A stretch of 64,000 nucleotides of DNA from Picrophilus oshimae DSM 9789 (GCF_900176435.1 NZ_FWYE01000003.1:1-64000), one strand, 5' to 3'; counted from the stretch's first letter, positions 45,004 to 53,586 are shown. Made by a program: numbers and translations. The notes: generated by a model not told the origin, from the letters alone.

Positions 45004-46158
45004 TCATTTTTGAACATATATTGTTTCCCTGTTTAATTCACTTAAAGATCCATATCCGGAAAGGGCCATTTCCAAATTAAATTCTGATCTTAACTGATCC
45101 ATGTATCTTTCAATTCCCGCCTGGCCGGCAACGGCCAGTGCGTATATGTATGGCCTGCCTATAAGAACTGCGGATGCACCAAGGGCAATGGCCTTGAAGG
45201 CATCAGCCGCATGCCTTATGCCGCTATCAAATAATATTGTGCCATTTATATCATTTAAAGAAAGTTCATGAAGTGCATCTATTGATGAAATTGCACCATC
45301 AACCTGTCTGCCTCCATGATTCGATATAACCACGGCATCTGCATTATAATCAAAGGCCTTTTTCACATCATCAATATGTGTTATACCCTTTATAATTAAT
45401 GGAAGCCTAGTCCATGACCTTATCTCTGAAAAGTCGTCCCAGGTAAATCCTGGATTCACGTAAATGGAAAGAAACTCCTCTATTGCTGCCTTCATATCCT
45501 CCTCCGGACTTTTATCGAGTCTTGCATTGAACTCAGGATCTGTTATATAATTTGCAATTCCATAACCAAGCAAGAACGGCAGGTAGGCATTTTTTAGATC
45601 CGTTTCACGCCAGCCAAGCATGGTTGTATCAACAGTCACTATAATTGCACTGTAGCCTGATTTTTCTGCCCTTCTAATCATGCTTTTCATAATATTTTTA
45701 TCCCTGCCCGGGTAGAGCTGAAACCACCTCTCCGCATTTGGCGCTGCTTTTGCAACATCCTCTATGCTGTATGATGACACAGTACTTAATGCAAAGGGCA
45801 TTCCAAGATTTTCTGCTGCCTTTGCTATTGCAATATCGCCATCATTATGAATAATTGACGTTACGCCTATCGGCCCAAGTATAAAGGGCGTCTCAAATCT
45901 TTTTCCAAAAAGCCTTATTGACATATCTATATTCGAGACATCTCTAAGATACCTTGGCCTTATTCTATACTTTAAAAAAGATCTTTCATTATTTTTTTCG
46001 GTATCATTGGAACCGGCGGAACCCTCAAGATATCCCCATGGACCATTATCAAGCTTTTTCATTGCCAGGTCATGCCAGTCATTAATTGATACGGGCATGT
46101 CGTTGCCATCAATTTTTAAATATGTTCTCAGCTGGTAATTTAAACCATAATTTGTCAT
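45004..46158 (-). CDS. FMN-dependent 2-hydroxyacid oxidase (lactate oxidase/monooxygenase type)
   Basis: A 384-residue TIM-barrel flavoprotein. STVSSYSIEDVA, QLYPGRD, TVDTTMLGWRETDL, ISNHGGRQVDGA (catalytic His and substrate Arg) and FDSGIRHAADAFKAIALGASAV are family signatures. It oxidises L-lactate or related acids; lactate 2-monooxygenase, lactate oxidase and LldD cannot be separated from sequence by eye. The organic-acid symporter at 37 kb could supply substrate. Confidence 0.9.
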   Translation of the reverse strand: MTNYGLNYQLRTYLKIDGNDMPVSINDWHDLAMKKLDNGPWGYLEGSAGSNDTEKNNERSFLKYRIRPRYLRDVSNIDMSIRLFGKRFETPFILGPIGVTSIIHNDGDIAIAKAAENLGMPFALSTVSSYSIEDVAKAAPNAERWFQLYPGRDKNIMKSMIRRAEKSGYSAIIVTVDTTMLGWRETDLKNAYLPFLLGYGIANYITDPEFNARLDKSPEEDMKAAIEEFLSIYVNPGFTWDDFSEIRSWTRLPLIIKGITHIDDVKKAFDYNADAVVISNHGGRQVDGAISSIDALHELSLNDINGTILFDSGIRHAADAFKAIALGASAVLIGRPYIYALAVAGQAGIERYMDQLRSEFNLEMALSGYGSLSELNRETIYVQK

Positions 46159-46239
46159 TATATTATAATGCCAGATGATATTAATAATCTTTTAAACCTG
46201 AATAAATAAAAATATTAATTAAATCATTTTACACATATT

Positions 46240-47040
46240 ATGATAATAGGTTACTTTGGCGATCCAGGATCATACACCTCAATGGCGGCAAGGCTCATGC
46301 TTGGTGGCAGATACGTTAGTTACAGGTCAATACTTGATATAGTGAATGCAATAGAAAGGAATGAACTGGATTTTGGCGTTGTTCCAATAGAGAATTCAAT
46401 AGAGGGGCAGGTTGGACAGACATATGACATCATTTATTATAAGGATATATATATAAATTCAGAATATTACATGAAGATTGATCACTGCCTCATTGGAAAT
46501 TCAGAGATAAACAAAATAAGGTTTGTGCACTCACATCCACAGGCATTGGCACAGTGCTCAAATTTTATAAATAAAAACGGGTTTATACCCGTGCCTGAAT
46601 ATAGCACATCATACGCAATAAAAACAATCAGTGAGATTAACAATGATGAGCATGCCGCAATAGGCAGTGAGGAGGCCGCAAATCTATATAATCTAAAGAT
46701 AATATCAAAATCGATACAGAATAATATAAATAATTACACAAGATTTATATCAATATCAAAACACATGAACGATCATGGTGATAAATATTCTATAGGTTTT
46801 TCTCTTGAAAACAGGCCAGGCTCGTTATCAAGGATATTAAATATTATATCAGCCTTTAATATTAACATGACAAAGATAGAATCAAGGCCATACGCAAAAA
46901 ATCCATTTTCTTACATATTTTTTATAGATTTTGAGGACAATGGCTATGGCAATGTATTAATTGATATAATAAAACGTGAAACAATAAATTTCAAGCTCAT
47001 TGGCCTTTACAGGAAATCGGGCATTGAAACAGGTTATTAA
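46240..47040 (+). CDS. pheA: Prephenate dehydratase with ACT domain
   Basis: 266 residues. The dehydratase domain has YFGDPGSYTSMAA, VPIENSIEGQVGQT and NNYTRFISIS (TRF motif); the C-terminal ACT domain has PGSLSRILNIISAFNINMTKIESRP (seen as GSLSRIL and KIESRP), the phenylalanine-binding ESRP. It converts prephenate to phenylpyruvate, with feedback by phenylalanine. No chorismate mutase domain is fused. Confidence 0.94.
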   Translation: MIIGYFGDPGSYTSMAARLMLGGRYVSYRSILDIVNAIERNELDFGVVPIENSIEGQVGQTYDIIYYKDIYINSEYYMKIDHCLIGNSEINKIRFVHSHPQALAQCSNFINKNGFIPVPEYSTSYAIKTISEINNDEHAAIGSEEAANLYNLKIISKSIQNNINNYTRFISISKHMNDHGDKYSIGFSLENRPGSLSRILNIISAFNINMTKIESRPYAKNPFSYIFFIDFEDNGYGNVLIDIIKRETINFKLIGLYRKSGIETGY

Positions 47041-47109
47041 ATGTTTTTATAATATTGATAATATTCAATGATTATGAATAAATAATATCCATGCAAATGA
47101 TAATAAATT

Positions 47110-48186
47110 ATGTACAATTATAATAAAAAGCCATTATTAATATTCTATGAAACAACAAAGGCCTGTGATTTACAGTGCAGGCACTGCAGGGCATCATCAA
47201 TAAGTGAGCCCTTACCGGATGAATTAAATACAAAAGAAAGTCTCGATTTCATTCGATCAATAAAATATTTCGGAAAGCCATATCCGGTTTTGATATTAAC
47301 CGGCGGGGACGTCATGAAAAGAAAGGATATAAAAACATTAATAGATGAGGCAAATTATTACGGTATACCAGTTTCCATAAGCCCTGCGGCAACAGATCTT
47401 CTCGATGATGATTTTCTTAACTATGCAAGAAATCGTGTTGCATCGATTTCACTGAGCCTTGACGGTCTTAAGGAAAATCATGACTGGCTAAGAAATAAAA
47501 ACGGCCTCTTTGAAAAGACAATAGATCTTGTTAAAAAAATAAAAAATATGAATATAAAACTTCAAATAAATACCCTTGTTTATAAAAGAAATATTATGGA
47601 TCTGCCATATATACTAAAAATATTGACTGACAACAAAATCGATGTCTGGGAGCTTTTCTTTTTAATAAGGACCGGTCGCGGCATAGACCAGGAGGATTTA
47701 AGTCCACAGGAATACGAGGATGTAAATCACTGGTTGTTATTTGCCAGTGGTTATATAAATATAAGAACGGTTGAATCCCCAATGTTCAGGCGTATTATTG
47801 ACCAGGGAAATAAAAATTATTCTGGAAAATTATACAGTGACCTTGTTAGATCAACGATATCATTGCTTGGAGAACCTGAAAAAAGAAGGATTCTTAGATC
47901 AGTAAATACCAGGGATGGAAAGGGCATAATCTTTGTTTCATACAATGGTGATGTTTATCCAAGTGGCTTTTTACCGGTTTCTCTTGGAAATATAAGGAGC
48001 ACAAGCCTTATAAGCATTTACCAGGAAAACAGTGTTTTACAGGCGTTAAGAGACAGTAAAAATCTAAAGGCGCCATGTGGTACATGCTACTGGTCAGATT
48101 CATGTGGCGGATCAAGGGCAAGGGCATACTCATATTTTCATGATATACTTGGATACGACCCTGCATGTATAACAGGCTATTTATGA
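47110..48186 (+). CDS. Radical SAM/SPASM protein
   Basis: A 358-residue radical SAM enzyme with CxxxCxxC (CDLQCRHC) and GGD motif (LTGGDVMKRKD), and a C-terminal SPASM-type cysteine set (CGTCYWSDSCGG ... C). It resembles the TIGR04053 / AhbC-AhbD-like group, members of which act in alternative heme synthesis or peptide modification. No heme or peptide gene is adjacent, so the reaction stays open. The 3' end overlaps the convergent VIT-like gene by 6 nt. Confidence 0.82.
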   Translation: MYNYNKKPLLIFYETTKACDLQCRHCRASSISEPLPDELNTKESLDFIRSIKYFGKPYPVLILTGGDVMKRKDIKTLIDEANYYGIPVSISPAATDLLDDDFLNYARNRVASISLSLDGLKENHDWLRNKNGLFEKTIDLVKKIKNMNIKLQINTLVYKRNIMDLPYILKILTDNKIDVWELFFLIRTGRGIDQEDLSPQEYEDVNHWLLFASGYINIRTVESPMFRRIIDQGNKNYSGKLYSDLVRSTISLLGEPEKRRILRSVNTRDGKGIIFVSYNGDVYPSGFLPVSLGNIRSTSLISIYQENSVLQALRDSKNLKAPCGTCYWSDSCGGSRARAYSYFHDILGYDPACITGYL

Positions 48187-48702
48187 TATTAATTTTAAAT
48201 ATGAACCTGCAATTGTAACTATGATGCCTATGGCAATCATTATAAAAATCCAGAAGCGCCAGCTACCGGCCGTGGTTCTGCTTATAAAGTAGCCAACCAG
48301 TCCCAGGGCGGCATAGGATATTAAAAGTGGAATATATATATTATGCGGCACCAGCATGCTTGACATTAAAGGTATCAAAGCACCGGTGAAGCCAAAAAAG
48401 GACGATATCAAAGTGCCTATAAATGCCTCAAGAAGTATGTCACGGCCAAGTCTGCCCCTTAAAAGATACCTTGTTGATCTGAGATTAAGCTGCCTTGCAG
48501 TTCTGTGCAGTTCCTCATTTAAACCTGCATAATCTGCTATGAAAAAACTGAACATACCTGCAAATGCCGATCCAAAGGAGATTTTAAGTGCAAGAAATGG
48601 GGTTATTCCCATTGATACAATGCCACCTGACGCAAGTATTAATGCAGTTATTATTCCATCTGAAACACCTATTGAAAATGGGAATAAAAGATTCTGCCTC
48701 AT
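48181..48702 (-). CDS. VIT1/CCC1-like membrane protein
   Basis: A 173-residue protein with about five membrane helices. GVSDGIITALILASGGIV and FGSAFAGMFSFFIADYAGLNEEL fit the VIT/CCC1 family of Fe2+/Mn2+ transporters, though it is shorter and lacks the long metal-binding loop. Its start overlaps the DUF211 stop by 4 nt. Metal export or storage is inference. Confidence 0.7.
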   Translation of the reverse strand: MRQNLLFPFSIGVSDGIITALILASGGIVSMGITPFLALKISFGSAFAGMFSFFIADYAGLNEELHRTARQLNLRSTRYLLRGRLGRDILLEAFIGTLISSFFGFTGALIPLMSSMLVPHNIYIPLLISYAALGLVGYFISRTTAGSWRFWIFIMIAIGIIVTIAGSYLKLIS

Positions 48703-48965
48703 TTTATTATGTGCCTTCCGGTGGCAACCTCATCAATGGAGTGTATTGCACAGCCCATCTCCTCTATTGTTTTTATAAGCTGATTATAATTAATGTTTGT
48801 GCCCTCGACTATTATGCTGGTGCCCATGGTCTCCATGTCCATCTCTGTAACGGTTATCTTTACAGCCTCCACGCCTGGAACCTCCTCAATGGAACCGGCA
48901 AGCTCCGTTAATGTTGGCCTGTTCAGGCCCTTATCAACATCAAGCAATATACGCCGTAAGTTCAT
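48699..48965 (-). CDS. DUF211 family protein
   Basis: 88 residues from ATG 48965 (MNLRRILLDVDKGLNRPTL). Short ferredoxin-like alpha/beta domain with EVPGVEAVKITVTEMDMET and the EEMGCAIHSIDEVATG end, matching archaeal DUF211. An upstream in-frame ATG at 48977 adds only four residues. Coupling to a VIT-like transporter suggests a metal-linked regulatory role, unproven. Confidence 0.8.
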   Translation of the reverse strand: MNLRRILLDVDKGLNRPTLTELAGSIEEVPGVEAVKITVTEMDMETMGTSIIVEGTNINYNQLIKTIEEMGCAIHSIDEVATGRHIIK

Positions 48966-49046
48966 AATCAATATCACACCGGATTATAATAATTCAATAT
49001 TTAAAAAGCATTTATTTATTTTTCTATTTCTTAAAACATTATATAA

Positions 49047-49520
49047 TCATTTTAAACTGATTTTATCATCGATGTTTTCAATCAATTTTTTGTGGCCATA
49101 AACATTTATATAACCCTTTAAAAGCCTGCAGTAACTAAAACCGAGACCGTTTATTATCCTCCTTATCTGTTTTTCACAGTATTTTATATTCTGGTCCTCT
49201 AAAAAGCACTTAACATCTATAATAGAAAATGGCATTTTTTCATTGAGGTAATTTATTAATATTTCCATTTGGGAACTATTTAGTTTACAGTGCCTTCCTT
49301 TTTTTGATTTGTTATTTTTAATGCAGTTTTTGATGATTTTATAACCATACTGCCTTGAAAAGCCGCAAATACGCGATGCATTATTAACGCTTACACCTGA
49401 TAATATTAACCTTATGAATTTTAGGCGTTTTAGCTCCCTTTCATGGTATTTTATCCGGTTATTAATGGATTCTAATGAATAAAAAGTCATATTTTGAAGT
49501 AATTCATCATATTTTGTCAT
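49047..49520 (-). pseudogene. Orphan IS630-type transposase DNA-binding region
   Basis: 157 residues. A helix-turn-helix (NNASRICGFSRQYGYKIIKN) is followed by a winged-helix part (SIIDVKCFLEDQNIKYCEKQIRRI) and GLGFSYCRL, the order seen in the N-terminal half of IS630/Tc1-mariner transposases. The DDE catalytic domain should follow but the frame stops at 49047 and the next 70 bp hold none. It is therefore a remnant or a domesticated DNA-binding protein. No terminal repeats were identified. Confidence 0.65.
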
Positions 49521-49627
49521 TAAATATCACATTGATCATGATATTTATAAATAATACATAAAAATAATGTAAATTTGTTTTTTTCCAGAATTTTAAATTT
49601 TAAGTCATAGATATTGATAAACTTTCG

Positions 49628-51226
49628 ATGAATAAGAAAATTATTGTCGCAATAGTTATAGCAGTGCTGGTTGGTGCTGGAATCGGTGCCGGGGTTACCT
49701 ATGTATCAATACATAAACCAGTGGTAAAACCTGAGGTAAAACCAAGGGTGACAGTATACAGGGAATACAATGGCATGTACTTTCCATATGCCCTTAAGGT
49801 AACATTTTATAAAAACAATGAATCAAAGAATTATGGTTTTCCATCAAACTGGCCTGTTACATCGTATAATACAACACATGAAACAGTTTTTACAACAACA
49901 AATAAACTTTTAAACAAAGGCGTTTCATGGAATATACCTATTATAAACTATGCCGGGGGCAATGCCATACCATTAAATGTTACAGATTCAAATTTACCGG
50001 CAGCACATAACATAGGAAATAAATCCGCGCTGACAACGATGACACAGTACATGGGTGAACCACTTGGTGTAACACTATCGAACAATCTGGTTTACGTTGA
50101 GGAGGATACAGGCCCAGGCTCAATATTTGCATTGAATCCATCAAACGGCAGCATCGTATGGTACGCCACAGGCCTTGCATCACAGGCAATGAACAATCCA
50201 ATAGTATACCATGGTATTGTTTATGTTACCGTTGGGGACACGGGTTTTAGCTTTGCACAGATAGAGCATGCACTTCACAATGAATCAAATAAGGTAAGGC
50301 GTGGTTTAACTTACGGTGCAATATACGCATTTAATGCAACAGACGGTAAATTACTGTGGATGAACTTTACAACCGGAGAAACAATGCCATCACCAGCAGT
50401 TCATGACGGTATAATTGCATACGCCGATGGCGGCGGCCAATTTATTGGATTAAATGCAACGACAGGTAAGGTTTTATGGTCAGATCACTTCGGTGGCTTC
50501 TTTGACAACATGGGCAGCGTTACATATTACGTCCTTCCAAATGGAACAACAGAATTTATAGCAGGTTATACATTTGTTGGTGCACCCCACGGTTTAATTA
50601 TAGCAGTAAATGGTACCAATGGCAGGGTATTGTGGAAAACATCAATGAAAAAGCCATACGTTCCATATGATACCGGCATGGGCGATGTACCTCTTGCGGT
50701 CGATCCTGAAACAGGAATGATATATCAATCCGCAATAGCAAACTATAACTCAACCTCAGGAAGGGTCGATACTGTGACAATGGCAATAAACGCTGTAAAT
50801 GGAAGTGTTGTCTGGGAGACAAACATAGGTCGTGGTTATGTTCCACCGGCATTTAAGGGCGGCATACCATTAATTTATCATAACATGGTTTACACCGGGG
50901 ATCAATCCACCGGAAGCCTTGTTGCACTTTATGCAAACAATGGAACAATAGCATGGTCATTGAGATTGCCGGATGTGCATCTGCCACCAAAATCACCAGG
51001 AGGCCCAAGGGGATCACCTGTTTATTATAATGGCGTTCTATTTGTCGGTGCTGATTCATACATATACGCAATAAATGCAACCACAGGATCTTTAATAAAT
51101 AAGTATTACATAGGCGGCAGGTTTGGAATAGTAAATCCTGTAATAGCAGGAAACACAATGTTTTTAACAAATTCATACGGCTGGGTTACAGCCTTACCGC
51201 TTACTGAAATAGATCCAGGTATATAA
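49628..51226 (+). CDS. Membrane-anchored PQQ-type beta-propeller protein
   Basis: A 532-residue protein: N-terminal membrane anchor (IVAIVIAVLVGAGIGAGVTYV) then an extracellular beta-propeller with at least seven blades having the A-x4-G-x2-W pattern (ALNPSNGSIVWY, AFNATDGKLLWM, GLNATTGKVLWS, AVNGTNGRVLWK, AINAVNGSVVWE). This is the quinoprotein dehydrogenase/BamB-like fold. Whether it binds PQQ and oxidises alcohols or sugars is not clear, since the catalytic Asp/Ca site was not located with certainty. Asn-x-Ser/Thr is frequent. Confidence 0.8.
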   Translation: MNKKIIVAIVIAVLVGAGIGAGVTYVSIHKPVVKPEVKPRVTVYREYNGMYFPYALKVTFYKNNESKNYGFPSNWPVTSYNTTHETVFTTTNKLLNKGVSWNIPIINYAGGNAIPLNVTDSNLPAAHNIGNKSALTTMTQYMGEPLGVTLSNNLVYVEEDTGPGSIFALNPSNGSIVWYATGLASQAMNNPIVYHGIVYVTVGDTGFSFAQIEHALHNESNKVRRGLTYGAIYAFNATDGKLLWMNFTTGETMPSPAVHDGIIAYADGGGQFIGLNATTGKVLWSDHFGGFFDNMGSVTYYVLPNGTTEFIAGYTFVGAPHGLIIAVNGTNGRVLWKTSMKKPYVPYDTGMGDVPLAVDPETGMIYQSAIANYNSTSGRVDTVTMAINAVNGSVVWETNIGRGYVPPAFKGGIPLIYHNMVYTGDQSTGSLVALYANNGTIAWSLRLPDVHLPPKSPGGPRGSPVYYNGVLFVGADSYIYAINATTGSLINKYYIGGRFGIVNPVIAGNTMFLTNSYGWVTALPLTEIDPGI

Positions 51227-51325
51227 ATAATATAAAATTTTCATCAATATTTTTCATTTAAATTATAATAAAAACTTATTTTACATAAAAAAATAGAAAA
51301 TTTATATATAATATTTTAAAATATG

Positions 51326-51411
51326 TCTATGGGGGAGCCGAAAAGGCTGAGAGGATCTAAAAAGATCGACCCTTTGAACCTGATCCGGGTAATACCGGCG
51401 GAGGGATTTTA
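51326..51411 (+). ncRNA. TPP riboswitch (THI element)
   Basis: Conserved THI-box blocks occur in order: GGGGAGCC (51332-51339), GGCTGAGAGGAT (about 51345-51356), ACCCTTTGAACCTGAT (51369-51384) and GGGTAATACCGGCGGAGGGA (51387-51406), with a variable stem (GATCTAAAAAGATC) in between. It ends next to the GTG start at 51412, so the GGAGG ribosome-binding sequence lies inside the aptamer's 3' part. TPP binding would hide it and stop translation of the transporter. A TATA box (TTTATATATAA) is near 51301. Confidence 0.95.
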
Positions 51412-52593
51412 GTGGAATTGAATGTCGACATTTATGAAAAAAGAAGCTGGGACTATCTTGACAGTGTTTCAATCATAGCACTCGCCTCCTCATTTTTTAT
51501 GTGGGGCGTTGCACTGAGCATAGCGCCGTTGATAACAACATGGCCTTTTATACCTGTTAAATATGATGTGTTTATAATAGCCACATCACCTGCAGGTCTG
51601 CTATTTGGTAATCTTTTTCTCGGCATATTCTCAGATCGTTTTGGCAGAAAGCGCTTATTCATGTTAACTGTAGTCATTACTGCAATAGGTCTTTTAATAA
51701 TAGCACTTTCATATTCGCTTTTATTAATAATACCTGGAATCTTCATGGCCGAATTTGGGCTTGGCGGTGATGAAACTGTTTCTCTTGCATACATTGCCGA
51801 GATGCTGCCAAAACGCTACCGTGGCACGGCCATTGCAGAAACAACAAACATGGCAAATATAGCAATAACCATAATGGCAGGAATATTCATCTTTGTAAAT
51901 TACTCATTATACAATGAAAAGGTATCACTGCTAATAATTGCAATACTGGGTTTTATAATAGCATTCTTTTCAAGGTTAAAAATCAGGGAGAGCATAAGAT
52001 GGGAGGCATATCATAAAGAAAAGCCTGATAAAAACTTATTTAGATACTTACCGCTTGGCTTTATGGGCATTGCAATAATAGTTGGCTTTGCATTCTCTGA
52101 TCTTGTGCTTGGTCCATTCGAGTTTCCAAAATATTCTGCAATAATAATATTTTTCTCGGTTCTTGCCGAGTCTCTCACAGGTATAATTGCAGGTTTAATT
52201 CTTGGCCGCTCAAAAAGGAAAAATCTTGCCCTGTTTGGATTCACAGGTCTTTTTGTATCCTGGCTTTTCCTTGTGATATTTCTAAAAGATGTGCTTTTTA
52301 GCATTTCCCTGTTGATAATAATATTAATAATCAATGGCGTCACAGGTGAGTTTGGCTGGATGGCACGTGGCATGCTGGAACCTGAAAATTTTCTAACGTC
52401 ATTTAGGGGCACCGGTGTTGGCATTGTTAGATCCATTGGATATTTAATATACATATTCACAGTATTCGCGCTTTATAATAGCAGTATTACGGTTTATGCA
52501 TACTATTTACTCATCATATATTTAATAGGCTTTGCAGGTGCAGTAATATACATGCTCTATGGAAGGGAAACAAATAATATATTAATTCATTGA
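51412..52593 (+). CDS. MFS transporter under TPP control (thiamine-related)
   Basis: A 393-residue, 12-helix MFS protein (GNLFLGIFSDRFGRKRLFML is the loop 2-3 motif; GLGGDETVSLAYIAEMLPKRYRGTA follows). The TPP riboswitch just upstream indicates uptake of thiamine or a precursor; TPP-regulated MFS carriers are known in Thermoplasmatales. Start is GTG 51412, set by the riboswitch-embedded GGAGG. The 3' end overlaps the convergent Nudix-UDG gene by 7 nt. Confidence 0.9.
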   Translation: MELNVDIYEKRSWDYLDSVSIIALASSFFMWGVALSIAPLITTWPFIPVKYDVFIIATSPAGLLFGNLFLGIFSDRFGRKRLFMLTVVITAIGLLIIALSYSLLLIIPGIFMAEFGLGGDETVSLAYIAEMLPKRYRGTAIAETTNMANIAITIMAGIFIFVNYSLYNEKVSLLIIAILGFIIAFFSRLKIRESIRWEAYHKEKPDKNLFRYLPLGFMGIAIIVGFAFSDLVLGPFEFPKYSAIIIFFSVLAESLTGIIAGLILGRSKRKNLALFGFTGLFVSWLFLVIFLKDVLFSISLLIIILIINGVTGEFGWMARGMLEPENFLTSFRGTGVGIVRSIGYLIYIFTVFALYNSSITVYAYYLLIIYLIGFAGAVIYMLYGRETNNILIH

Positions 52594-53549
52594 TTTTTTA
52601 TTCTGTTAATCTCATTTTTTAATTTTATAAAATCATTCTCCATTTTGCTAAGCACGGTTTTTGACCTCAACGCTGCCGCAGGATGATATGTAATAAAATA
52701 TCTTTTGTTTATAATCGTTCCATGGTTATTTTTTATGTCATTGATCCCAAGCAAAGACTGTGCTGCTATTCTTCCAAGAATTACTATGATCTTGGGGCTT
52801 ATTACATCAAGCTGCCTCTTCAGATATGGAAAACAGGCATCTATTTCAGATTTATCCGGAACCCTATTTTTTTCAGGGTAAAACTGAACAACGCTTGTTA
52901 TGTAAACGCTCTCCCTGTTTATATTTATCATTGAAAGCATGGAATTTAATATCCTTCCGCTCCTGCCAACAAATGGTCTTTTCATTTCATCCTCAGTTTT
53001 TCCTGGCGCCTGGCCAACGAAAACGATCTCTGCATTGTAATTACCCTCGCCTGGAACAAAATTCCTGCTGAGCCTCCAGGTCTTTATCATATCAGGTAGC
53101 TTCATGTATTCCATGTTTATCTCGTTAATTGCATCCCTTCTTGTAAGGTACTTTTCCGCGTAATAAACCATGTCCTTCTGGTTTATGTATCTTAGCCTCC
53201 TCAGAAGCTCGTGATAGTTCAGCCATTCATAAGAAACATGCTCCTTTGAAATTTTTATCTCGTTATTATTGTACTCTGCAAGAAACATCTTTGTATGCTT
53301 GTTTATAATTTCATCGCCTTTGTTAAATGAGTAGTTCATTGTATAAGAAAAGAAGGCTTCAATATCATTTTTGTCTATCATTATGTTTGTTTCCTCAAAC
53401 GTTTCCCTTATCGCCGCATCAAATTCATCCTCGTTTTTTTCTATGTGCCCCTTTGGAAAATCAAGCCAGCCCTCTGACCTTAAAAGAACAAGGTACTCAT
53501 ACTCAACATCTTTTTTGTATATAATAATACCATAACTGTACTCGTCCAT
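52587..53549 (-). CDS. Fusion of Nudix hydrolase and family-4-like uracil-DNA glycosylase
   Basis: 320 residues from ATG 53549. Residues 1-135 are a Nudix domain (GHIEKNEDEFDAAIRETFEE, box at 34-56), most like Ap4A hydrolases. Residues 150-320 match family 4 UDG: VPGEG, VFVGQAPGKTEDEMKRPFVG, NRVPDKSEIDACFPYLKRQL and TYHPAAALRS. Family 4 enzymes use four Cys for a [4Fe-4S] cluster, but this whole protein has a single Cys (239). Motif 1 is GQAPG rather than GEAPG. The upstream frame to 53705 adds non-homologous sequence. Confidence 0.9.
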   Translation of the reverse strand: MDEYSYGIIIYKKDVEYEYLVLLRSEGWLDFPKGHIEKNEDEFDAAIRETFEETNIMIDKNDIEAFFSYTMNYSFNKGDEIINKHTKMFLAEYNNNEIKISKEHVSYEWLNYHELLRRLRYINQKDMVYYAEKYLTRRDAINEINMEYMKLPDMIKTWRLSRNFVPGEGNYNAEIVFVGQAPGKTEDEMKRPFVGRSGRILNSMLSMININRESVYITSVVQFYPEKNRVPDKSEIDACFPYLKRQLDVISPKIIVILGRIAAQSLLGINDIKNNHGTIINKRYFITYHPAAALRSKTVLSKMENDFIKLKNEINRIKNQ

Positions 53550-53586
53550 TAATAAGAATAAAAAGATTGTATTAATAATTTTTAAT

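Larger units (their letters stand above)
44186..45007 (-). pseudogene. Split coiled-coil gene (chain of overlapping frames)
   Basis: Four minus-strand pieces follow one another: 45007-44894 (37 aa, MRKIYLSLSLIKRLK...), 44922-44725 (65 aa, coiled coil), 44791-44279 (170 aa, coiled coil with KEMEDAKKEMDGFMAHN) and, in the same frame as the last after a TAG, 44275-44186 (29 aa, PIEESLKHLERLSGQVKNKG). Heptad-like Lys/Glu/Leu composition continues across each junction, suggesting a single ancestral protein of about 280 residues broken by two frameshifts and a stop. Separate coupled genes are the alternative. Confidence 0.5.

Noticed and set aside
41045-45007. Direct att repeats of the tRNA 3' end
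   Set aside because: I found no second copy of the tRNA end within the region by reading, nor an integrase gene, so integration remains a hypothesis only.
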